From Clitopilus passeckerianus (Eukaryota > Basidiomycota > Agaricomycetes > Agaricales > Entolomataceae): a stretch of DNA of 64,000 nt. Position numbers and translations under genes: made by a program. Below, in pieces: positions 55,507 through 64,000 of the stretch. The notes under the pieces were generated by a model. It was not told the DNA's origin and made no database searches. It saw only the letters and a list, made by a program, of their open reading frames with translations. Positions within the stretch are counted from its first letter, which is position 1, and each line of letters opens with the position of its first letter. The stretch is taken from the NCBI GenBank assembly GCA_944990035.1, contig CALYLX010000126.1:1426001-1490000 (forward strand). The letters are read 5' to 3'.

Positions 55507-56572
55507 TCAATCATCGAGAAGGTCAACAATAATCGCACGAGTACTACGATGTCTCATGGCAGCGTTGACGAAGAGAGTTTCCTGATCCTCCAGCTTAGCA
55601 ACCCCATGGCCTTCATGGATGTGACTAGGCGATTCATCCTTTAGCTTAAATCCCATCATGAGTGCAGATGGACTGTCCTTACCCAAAACATGTAGCCTAC
55701 AGGAGGGCAACCTCTTGACCTTGTGTGCTAGTGCCCGACATCCAGCATTCTTTCCTTTTCGCGTCACATCACAGATGTACTTCGGTGGGGTGTGTGTGAT
55801 CAGAATCTCTGTATTCTCTGGTATTTGTTCGTAGATGGCTGAACGCACGACCTACGTTAGAGTGACTCTAAGGAAGTGTGAAGTAGCTGACCCGTTGCTT
55901 GTTCTCTTTCAGTGTATTGGAATGCACCGCTTGCGTGTCGAGGTGAAGCCTGTCAATGCACTGATATCAGACCAGGTCGATCGCGGTGAGAGAAGTCGAC
56001 CAACTGGCGATCCATAAACAATGTATTTATGCCCACCAGTTGAAGTGAATTCAAGGACTTCGTTCTCCAAGTAGCGTATACCTTTCTCCCGTACCTCCTG
56101 GCTTCGCATCATTTGTCGGGTTGTTTCAAGCAGTGGATCCTGTTCTTTCAGAATCAGGGTAATTCTGTCTGTATAATATGGAAACAGACCGCTTGTGGCA
56201 GTACCTGCACAGTATCTGGTAGGCTTGAGTCAAGGGCCAGATCATGATTTCCTGCGATAATGCTGCAAATAGGTTGGCCGCCAGACTCAGAGGTTCTGCA
56301 CAACAACAAGGTACAAACATTTTCTGCCTATGTTCCTGTTCAAATAGCCAATCCAAAGTGACTTGGAGTTGTTGTGGGTACCCCCAGCTACTGAGATCGC
56401 CAGCATGAATGAGCACATCTCCACTTGGTATTCTGTATGTCCGTGAATGAGTATCAGAAACGCAGATGATCCGCGTCCAAGCAGGTCCAGGATGTTCTGG
56501 GGGAGAATCGATTTCATAGTCATCATAAACCTTGTAGTTTTCTGCTTTCAGAATAGGTTTACTGGATCCCAT
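55507..56572 (-). CDS. Calcineurin-like metallophosphoesterase (MPPED type)
   Basis: Metal-dependent phosphoesterase of the MPPED1/2-like group with unknown substrate. Start ATG 56570-56572. Metal-binding motifs are VSDTHSRTYRIPSGDVLIHA with GDLS, IIIAGNHDLALD and EILITHTPPKYICD, plus a final H-I-H-E-G-H-G motif; stop 55507-55509 after AIIVDLLDD. Four introns. At the last junction the donor after LHVLG leaves one base too few: the invariant GHIHE motif needs GG before the intron, but the G run at 55682-55684 (plus-strand CCC) is one short, so the model breaks there unless a base is missing. No signal peptide. It sits between SPT16 and RPC82 on the same strand with gaps of 239 and 116 bp. Confidence 0.87.
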
Positions 56573-56688
56573 AGTGGATGCCGAAAAGTGAAGAGCATAT
56601 TACAGGGTGTTTGCAATTATATAAATTGTCATGACCACAGTAAAGACCACAGCATTTCACTGCAATAAACTATTCGAGTCAGTGTCAA

Positions 56689-58844
56689 TCATTCATCAAG
56701 TTTTCCAACTTCTCCGAGTTCCCTGAGTATGAACACAGTCTCTTCCACTCGCATACCCAATACCGTCAACTTTTTCTGCTTTGCGCCCCATTCCTCGAGG
56801 ATTGTCTTCTCATGTCGTGAGAGCAGATTGTCCAAGTCCTCCATGACGTCACTTCTCTCACATTTCTCAAGTACGGCCTTTACTTCGCCCGCTTGATTTT
56901 CTGTCAGCCGTCGCGTCCCAATATTGTACAGTGTTTTGCAGAGATTTCCCAGGATGACCGCGTAGGCTTTCTGCAAATCTACATACCTGAGAGGAAGATG
57001 AGAGGAACGGGAAAACACTGACAATTCCATCACTTACCAAAGGTAGAATGTTCGAGTGGGATTGCGATCAGCACTTTTAGGAACTTCTTGTGTAGAAACA
57101 AGAGAATCCGCCGCCAGGGATGTTAGCAGAGTTCGAACATCCTTCGGCGCCATCATAACCACTTTTGAGATCTACGCCAATCAATTCAGGACTGTGAGGG
57201 AAAGACAAAACAGGACATACCTGTTTCTCCTCCAACTTCCCGGAGTCCAAGAGAAGGGATATTATGCGTACACCCTCAACACCGTGCTTTTCTCTTGCTA
57301 CACTTTCTAGGACTCGGCGTCGGAGACGTCGGTGAATGATTTCAAACTCAACATGCACCTTGGACGAGGCAAAGGATACGAAGGCAGCAGCTTTTCCAGC
57401 TGGCGTTGGGTTGTCTGCCGATGACAACATGCTTAGGAAATCCTTGATGCATGTAGAGTTAGGGACCTTTTTGGAGGAGTATACAAGGCCAGACGAGATG
57501 GTTGTATTATCCGAGAGTTTCCAGATTATATTAGACAGCGAGACAGGATCTGTGAGGGTTGACGATCGGTGGAAATTTTCCTGGGATGCATTTATCTACA
57601 CACCTGTCCGGATCTCCTTGACGTTCTTTTGGGAAGCCTCCGTCAGCGAAAGGACCGCTTCAAGTACCTCCGCCGCGCCACGGTTGAATCTCTCTTTGGC
57701 AGCCTTGAGGACCACCTAGTGTTTCCTTCGGTTCAGATAAGTGTTAAGTTGGGTGTCAGAGGTTACTCACCGAGTTGCGAAGATGAATATTAAATCTGTC
57801 GTAGTTGACACGGAAGTAAACGGTTTCCTATATGGCTTTTGGATATTCCTTCATTTTTGGTACTACAAGTTGATCGAAACTCACGTCTACGATCATTTCA
57901 GCATCCTTTCCCGGTTTGGTATCATTCTATCAGCCAGTTGGAGGGATGCCATTAAAATCATGCGTATATACGTACTTTTTTATGGTTAAAGCCGTCCGAA
58001 TTCTTGGCCGTGCGCTTCTAAACGAGGGTGAGCATAATCATGCAAAAATCGTGATAGAAAGAGGCATACCAGGCCAACCTGCTCTGCTTCCTCTTCTTCT
58101 CGCCTGAGTCGAGCCAAGGCGACCTCCTTTGCTTGTCGCAAGTCTTTAGCCGTGGGGAATCCAGGTATCTTGGCCTTTTCTTCTGCCTCGTATTTGATTT
58201 GTTTGTCACGAGGCGAATGGTGGGAGAGTATAGTTGATGGTTTGAGATAGGATGCGGTGACTAGTTTGTGAATTGTTTGGGAGTAAAGGGCTTTGCCTGT
58301 TATGACCAGTCAAGCACGTAGTAGATCCGGGGGATGTGTGCATACTTTTAGCGGGGTTCGGAGCTAGACGCTCTAGAATTTCTGGCGGTCGAAGTTTTCC
58401 ATGGTCAAGTACGGTCTCAATCACGTCTGCTGCCTTGATACTGTGTGAGTAGATATTACTACGACGGTAGAAGACTCACTGGCTTGCCAAACAGCTGTTC
58501 CGCCTGGAATATCAGCCTGCCAAAGCCTGTCCTAGAGAGGCATTCGTCTATATTGACCTCAAGTACCTCCCCTTCCTCGATTGTAGTCGAGTGCCAGAGC
58601 AAATTATGCTGTATTAAAACCAGAATAGAAGCAAGAACGGTGCGCGGTTTTTGACCGGTTAATCGAACAAGTTGAGGAAATGGTAGTCGACCACGCGTCA
58701 GAAGGGTGGACGCTATGGACTGACCAGACCTGTCAGCTTCATGACTTGACAAAGAGACAGCTCTCAAGCACGTACTGCTGTTATTGAACCGAAGTGGGAG
58801 TGAATGATCTGGACACAGAGACGTCCTGTGTGAAGGTCGGCCAT
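56689..58844 (-). CDS. RPC82: RNA polymerase III subunit RPC3 (RPC82)
   Basis: Subunit of the Pol III initiation subcomplex, built of winged-helix domains. Start ATG 58842-58844 (MADLHTGRLCVQIIHSHFGS), then an intron and STLLTRGRLPFPQLVRLTGQ, KPRTVLASILVLIQHNLLWH, FGRLIFQAEQLFGKP, IETVLDHGKLRPPEILERLA, RDKQIKYEAEEKAKIPGFPT and VVLKAAKERFNRGAAEVLEA. The C-terminal half has LSSADNPTPAGKAAAFVSFA, EGVRIISLLLDSGKLEEKQ, RTLLTSLAADSLVSTQEVPK and TFYLWYVDLQKAYAVILGNL; stop 56689-56691. Around ten introns; an apparent stop after KEIRT is removed by a 52-nt intron. A longer reading starting at 58917 in another frame was rejected because its first exon is unlike the family. Confidence 0.93.
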
Positions 58845-59433
58845 GGCAGAAGGGGAGCCCTCGCCGTTGAAGAGAATGGCTCAAGGGATGGCTCTCGGAG
58901 TCAAGCTTAGGGTGCAAACAGCACGGTTTTAGCGCGCAAATCCCATCATCGACATTTTATCGTAGATCACGTGGACGAATTGACTTCTTTCGCTCACCTG
59001 TACCTCGAGAGGGCAATCATTAATCAACGTTAAGCCTCGATGCCTCTCAGTGTCTCACCAAAAACATAGAAGAGTTCACTCAAAGACGCGCTGGCCTAGC
59101 TAGAATAGAAAAATGATCATGCGCAATGAATTGAGCTATATGCTAAGGCAATACGACGAAGCTAATGCTGAAAGTAGTGCAAAGAACCCACAACTAATAG
59201 AAAGTAACAGGTATCAGATAGAGAATAATTACTCGACAACCATGGTCGGTAAAGGAGAACCGAAAGACACCAACTTATCTCCAACCTCCGAACATCTGGA
59301 GAGTGTTAGCAAGCAAAGGCGCGGAATATAATGCGGTGAAAGGTGGAAGTGTCTCCTGTCAGAGTTAGCATAATATGTTTTCAAACCTACGCTCTTTAGA
59401 TCCGGCGTTGGCTTTAGTATAGAGGTGCCCAGA
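58845..59433. other. Intergenic: RPC82 upstream region and unknown-gene 3' flank
   Basis: This 589-bp gap separates two minus-strand genes. A 72-codon plus-strand ORF (59113-59331) is Asn/Ser/Glu-rich, lacks any recognisable motif and was not accepted. No RNA gene or repeat was seen. Confidence 0.5.
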
Positions 59434-62042
59434 TCATTCTGTGCGAGGACGTTTAGAGCCTAGAGAATTTACATCAATGCCAGAGGATACAATACATTTG
59501 CTAAAGAAGCGTACCTGGAGAGGTGGATAGAGGAATGTCACCGTCGTCGAAATCTTCTAGCTCTGCCTCCGAAATGCTCCTTTTAGAGCTTCCAAAGGAC
59601 TGAGCCCGGTGCAACTTGCTGGTAGGTTCCTGGAGGAATGGATCCTCGTGGATGTTGGGCGATTTGTGGTCCTCATACGCTTCCTCCCACTCGTCTTCTC
59701 GAGGATCTTCGTATGATGTAGACTGTGTGTGGTGGGCATGAGTTACTAGAAATACGATGAGTATAAGTGCATCGAGACATAAGTACGTCTGTAATCACCG
59801 TCTTCGTCTTGCTCATGAATGTCTTCATTAGACAGCGTGACACTTTGATCGTCCTCATCATATATCTCTTCAAATTCCAAGTTTAGTTCATCTATTTAGA
59901 GTTGGAATCATACAATTCGTCGCAATATATTAGGAAGCACATACCTGCATTATCTGTAAACTCATGCTCCCTATCCTCTGGGACATCCCGGTGGGCCTCA
60001 GTGACTTCGATCCTCTCCTTGGGCTCCGAGGGTGGACGCACTGGGCTTCGTTCGTCCAGCGTGTCATCTTTAGAGGAAATCACACCAGCGTCAGCACGGG
60101 AGTCCTGGTTTGCTATCTGCTCATCAGAAACGCTCTTGGGCGTTTCGTGAGGTACAGTTGTACTTGACTGTACCGGATCCTCTGAATATCCAGCGTTGTC
60201 TCGATTTTCGTTGACGGCTGCTGGGCTGACGTCAACATTCTCAGCGCCAACGGCATTGTGAGGTGTGCCATCGTCTTGTTCGACGATTTCATTTTGACCA
60301 GCTTCTTCGAGCAATGCAGGATCGTCTTCATCATCCTCTGGTGGAGGAGGTATGTCATCCACGAGTTCTTCTGAGTGTTCTTCCGCCTGATTTTCTTCGT
60401 CGCGCATTTCCGTGGGTTTAACCTTTTGGGCGGGAATCTCTTCATGAGTGGTAGGGGGCGCTATTTCCTGGTTGACCTCATTGTCTAATGACGGGTCTAA
60501 CGCATGTTCTAATGTAAGACACGATACGGAAAGAAGGACAGGTCCATGCTCACCAATTTGATTCTCATTTGATACCTCATTGGGTTGCTCAGGATATGCG
60601 CCACCACCTTGGCTGACTGAAAGCTCGAGCTGTTGCACTTCCTGCTGAAGAGAGTGATACCTATCCAAAAATCGGGGACCAGCATTCCTCAGTTGAATTC
60701 GAAGCGGTCCAGATTTATGAAGACCATCATGCAGAACGTTGAGATCGTGCAAGGTCAACTCTTGAGTAAACGTGTAATCCTGCAATATAGTTGTTAGGGA
60801 ATCACCAGAAAGGATGTAAGTATTTCCACGAACTTCGGACATAACGAGGTCTAAATCGTAGGCGTTCAATACCAACTCGCCGTTCAGAAGCCCTGGGATG
60901 TTGTGCAGGTGTTCCTCCTGACGAAGGGCTTCGAAAACGCTTGAAAGAGGTTCGTAGTATAGTGTTGGTTGGTCACCTAGCAAAACTATGTGTTCTGGAG
61001 CGGCAGAGGTACTCGGAGACTCTGGGGCGGCATTGAATAATGCAACTGGTGGAACCTCGAAAGTGAAAGACACGAGAACAGGGGGTGGTGGATCGATGTA
61101 AACACCATCAGAAATTTCATGGGGATCTCCCGACGATGCAGCTGAGGAAATATTGTCATAAGCACCGGCTTCCTCCACTGTTTCTGAGCTGTCGTCCTGC
61201 TGGTGACCTAGATCTTTGGCTGGATCTTCCCTTGCAGGAGCAGCGATGGTTGAGGATGCTGCATCACCGTGTTCAGGCTGTATCGTCACGACCTCGGAAG
61301 TATGCTCATTCGCTGTGCTTTCATCGTCACCTCCTGCTGGTGAACGGCGGCCGGGGATAGAAGCCGGTGGGACTGACGTTTCCCTTGTCACTATAGGTTG
61401 ATCATGACGTTCCTCGGTAGTAACATGTTGTGCCTCTTCCACTATAGTCGGCTCAGGAAGATGGGACTCAAGGCTATGTGAGACGTCTTTCTGAATTGTG
61501 CCTTCCAGGCTGGCATGTTCTGCAGGCACTTCGACTGAGTCGTGATGAATCAAAGTCTCCTCCTCTGGAATAAACGTTTGTTCAGCATCCGCCGAGAAAG
61601 GGAAGGGGCTTTCAACCATTGTGTTTTCCTCGGCTGCACGTTGATGGGATAGGGAAAGTGGGGTGGGAGGTTTGGCTGCTGCATGGAAATCAGCTGCTGT
61701 CCTGGTAGCTGCCTCTATGTTATCATCAGGGATGGCTAGGCTTTGGTGATACGGGGAGGGATTATTGGAAGCGTCGTGGAATTCAACGTCAATGGGTTCT
61801 TGTATATGAACGTCGAGGTTTTCATCAGTGTCCACCATCTCGTATTCTGGATTGCCTTGCTCGTCGTAGCCTTCCATCTCTACTTCGATGCTAACATGCG
61901 ACGCATCGTCGTGTACTTCATCTTCCATGGCATGTTCTTCGTTTTGATACCAGGGATCCGAATTAGTTTGCATTGGTATATCGTGGTCGTTTTGGTAGTC
62001 AAGCATTGGACTGTCGAATGAGTCCAGCATGGTGACCGACAT
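59434..62042 (-). CDS. Large acidic protein with a conserved-looking central domain, unknown
   Basis: Function not known. Start ATG 62040-62042 (MSVTMLDSFDSPMLDYQNDH); one exon runs about 700 codons, unusual in this intron-rich window. The N-terminal 330 residues and the later region are Glu/Asp/Ser-rich and disordered. A central block of about 150 residues looks folded: PTLYYEPLSSVFEALRQ, NGELVLNAYDLDLVMSEVRG, EVRGNTYILSGDSLTTILQD, YTFTQELTLHDLNVLHDGLH and RNAGPRFLDRYHSLQQEVQQ. It resembles uncharacterised fungal proteins I have seen in ascomycetes, by memory only. Downstream exons add DELNLEFEEIYDEDDQ, DEWEEAYEDHKSPNIHEDP and FDDGDIPLSTSPGSKRPRTE, the last a KRPR nuclear-type signal; stop 59434-59436. 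Chromatin or nuclear function is a guess. Confidence 0.75.
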
Positions 62043-62135
62043 GGTGGTGGCAGTGGGTCAACGCAAAAATGGCTTTGTGGCTGGATTACACAAGCAGCTC
62101 GCACAGACCACTCTGACGACATCTGCACAACACTC
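62043..62135. promoter_or_regulatory. Bidirectional promoter region (93 bp)
   Basis: Only 93 bp separate the divergent start codons of the acidic unknown gene and the small membrane protein, the shortest divergent gap in the window. Confidence 0.6.
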
Positions 62136-62791
62136 ATGGCGGCGACGACAAAACATGGAACAAAAGCTGCCGATACAGAGTACTTGACAAGAAATGCTAT
62201 GAATGTTGGCTATCAGTTTGCCTCGCTGCTTGTGCCGCCCGTTTATCTTGCGGTGACTCTGGCTAGCCCAAGTCGAAGGGCCACTTTCTCGGTGAACCGT
62301 CTGCTCCGTACTACATGGATCGGAGGTTTAGGAGGTAATTGGTTGGCTTGTGGTTAAAGAACCCAAAATATTGACCATATATTCAGGTTGCCTAACAGCT
62401 GGAGGGCTGGCGTACGGGTGGTATGCAACAACAGACGAGCTTCAGTTGAAAAATAAGCGATTTCATGCTGCCTACGATGTGAGTCGTGCGTCTATACAGG
62501 TCTACAAACATACATAATCGTGCCTTCAGACTTCACAACTAAGAGCCAATGATCATTCCACAATTGGAGGCATTCTCATGGCAGTCGCTACTCCTGCCAT
62601 TCTTTGGAAGCGTGCGAGCGTCGTAAACTGTAAGTCAGAATGCATGATGCTCCGGAAATGTTGCTCATCGAAATTCGTTTGCAGTAATCCTTGGTGGCGC
62701 AGGTATAGGGGCTGGGATTGGACTGCTTACCCATTATGGTCGCTTTGTTACTGGAGATGTACCTCCAAAACCTGAATTATCCGCTCATTAA
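62136..62791 (+). CDS. Small multi-span membrane protein, unknown
   Basis: Start ATG 62136-62138 (MAATTKHGTKAADTEYLTRN); four exons join in frame to about 165 residues, stop 62789-62791 after GDVPPKPELSAH. Hydrophobic segments are NVGYQFASLLVPPVYLAVTL, WIGGLGGCLTAGGLAYGWYA, STIGGILMAVATPAILWK and ILGGAGIGAGIGLLTHYGR. Repeated G-x-x-x-G patterns resemble the glycine-zipper helices of the Tim17/NDUFA11 group, but I could not assign the family. A mitochondrial inner-membrane role is plausible, unproven. It converges on the 5'-nucleotidase-like gene with 87 bp between stops. Confidence 0.7.
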
Positions 62792-62878
62792 TTCTTGAAC
62801 TCGTTCCATTTAATCCTTATAATTGGCTCTGTCTGAAAGCAGTATACAAGGTGGAACTTAATCTTGCTTCTTTTACCT

Positions 62879-64000
62879 CTACCTTCCCACGTCCTTCAGT
62901 CTCCCATCAATCCTGGGGCTCACCACCAGCAAGCAGTCTTCCAGATACGCATTCGGATTTTGTTGAGTTTCCTCCCCCTTTCTGATGCTTGCGCCATCGT
63001 ACGGGTCAACGATGCTCATATGCTCCGTCCGGGACACGTTGAATCTTTCTTTATATTTGGCTCGAGTCTCCTTGATAATTAGGTCTGTAGCATGTTGCCA
63101 GCGGGAGGCAGCTTTGGACTTTGCACCTGCCCTTGCTTGTTCTCGTGCTACCGCTTCTCGAGTCCCTTTGTGCAAGAATGTGTCCGTCGGGTTAGACAGG
63201 CTTGCCATCGTCTTCACAAACATTGCGCCTAAAGAGGTAATGGGAGGTCAATGAAACATGGGGATGAGCCAGGATGACTCGTTCCTACCAAGCAAGTACT
63301 TTCGGACAAGAGCGCTCATTAAATGTCCTCCTTCGCCGTCAATCAAGTAGGGCTTCCCGGCCAAAGCTTCGAATCCATCATGGCCTTCTGCCATGTATTC
63401 TCGGGTGACTATCTTGTATTTTCGCCCACTGGCTGAATTCTCAATAGGTTCCTCTTGTGGTTGAGACATGCCCTCTTTAAGAGATTCTGCTGACTTCTCG
63501 GCGAGATCGTCCGCGGACGGTTTCTCCTTCGTTAACCACACGCCTACAACGCGACTGCCTGGTTCACGTCTAGAATCCCATGCTACTCGCATTCCAGATA
63601 TGCAAGGGAACCGTCTAGATGACGCGTTAGGCTTGAATCTTGTCACCACCTAGAGGCTTACCCTTCCTGAGCAGGCCATTTGGACAGAGATCCCTCAAGA
63701 GCATTCCAGATTGTGGCTCCGTCAAGCTCCTGAACTACAATCGGATCCTCGAAAGGTAGTATTTCCAGGATATTTCCCAGAGTGATGACGCCTGGAAAAG
63801 TATTATTTACTCAGAGTGGACTGACACATAAATTGACATTGACGAACCAGGCCCATAGGTGGAGTCCCCCCTCAATGTTCCTGCGCAGATGAACACACCA
63901 TCCGAGCCTCCACATCCTTTCATGCATAAAGCATCATCATAAGCACACCTAAGCATATCTGAGAACCAGTTCCCAGCCGCGGACTATTTAGCTCGTCAAC
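62879..64000 (-). CDS. 5'-nucleotidase-like metallophosphoesterase (3' part only)
   Basis: The coding strand enters from the right edge, so the metal-binding N-terminal domain is outside the window. Present is the 5'-nucleotidase C-terminal domain: GVITLGNILEILPFEDPIVV, QELDGATIWNALEGSLSKWP, FPCISGMRVAWDSRREPGSR, YKIVTREYMAEGHDGFEALA and GGHLMSALVRKYLLGR. A charged tail follows (REAVAREQARAGAKSKAASR) and the stop is at 62879-62881. In related fungal proteins the N-terminal domain carries a calcineurin-like phosphoesterase fold. Whether this copy is secreted cannot be judged here. About five introns are visible. Confidence 0.85.

Noticed and set aside
57560..57660. Stop codon inside RPC82 after KEIRT
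   Set aside because: A GTGTGT...CACAG intron of about 52 nt removes it and continues with DPVSLSNIIW.
58845..58917. Longer RPC82 start at 58917
   Set aside because: It is in a different frame from MADLHTGRLCVQII, which fits the family, and lacks similarity.
59113..59331. 72-codon plus-strand ORF
   Set aside because: No recognisable pattern; Asn/Ser/Glu-rich; lies in a gap between tandem minus-strand genes.
1..64000. Mobile elements, CRISPR arrays, viral genes or a biosynthetic gene cluster
   Set aside because: No transposase, reverse transcriptase, terminal repeats, regular repeat-spacer pattern, capsid/polymerase genes or PKS/NRPS/terpene enzymes were seen on either strand.

Overview
The window is nuclear DNA from a filamentous basidiomycete, most likely an Agaricomycete. 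Twenty-nine protein-coding genes are packed into 64 kb on both strands. Most are cut by many 44-60 nt GT-AG introns, intergenic gaps are often 15-150 bp, and the encoded proteins read like mushroom orthologues of housekeeping eukaryotic genes. No tRNA, rRNA, transposon, CRISPR array, virus-derived gene or biosynthetic cluster was found. Gene models below were built by hand, joining exons by splice consensus and remembered protein-family patterns; no database search was possible.

Layout: 0.1-11.8 kb (minus) SFT2, Argonaute, EDC4 and BET4; 11.9-15.3 (plus) the spliceosomal factor SYF1; 15.3-16.1 (minus) an unknown helical protein; 16.3-17.7 (plus) SSF1; 17.8-18.5 (minus) cytochrome c heme lyase; 18.7-21.7 (plus) nitronate monooxygenase and a DUF3445 heme N-demethylase-like protein; 21.8-27.1 (minus) a WD40 protein, the PKA catalytic subunit and an extradiol DOPA dioxygenase; 27.2-28.6 (plus) TFB3; 28.7-30.5 (minus) a ZUP1/UFSP-type peptidase; 30.6-37.6 (plus) proteasome alpha4 and a Sec7 ARF-GEF; 37.7-42.1 (minus) a cytochrome b561, an extended SDR and 3-hydroxyisobutyrate dehydrogenase; 42.5-45.7 (plus) SCYL2; 45.8-50.7 (minus) HRQ1 helicase; 50.9-51.1 (plus) a small ORF; 51.5-62.0 (minus) SPT16, a metallophosphoesterase, RPC82 and an acidic unknown; 62.1-62.8 (plus) a small membrane protein; 62.9-64.0 (minus) the 3' part of a 5'-nucleotidase-like gene.

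These are ordinary core-cell functions (mRNA decay and RNAi, splicing, transcription, DNA repair, vesicle traffic, protein turnover) and I see no undescribed multi-gene system. The notable observations concern gene structure. Argonaute appears to contain 3-nt, 8-nt and 15-nt exons. BET4 has a coding exon consisting only of its start codon. At least five introns start with GC. Conserved coding regions are broken in about ten places, nearly all explained by one missing base in a short run, which points to a systematic indel problem in the assembly. Other points are a DOPA dioxygenase with a hydrophobic leader, a head-to-head deubiquitinase/proteasome pair and a nested palindrome in a divergent promoter.
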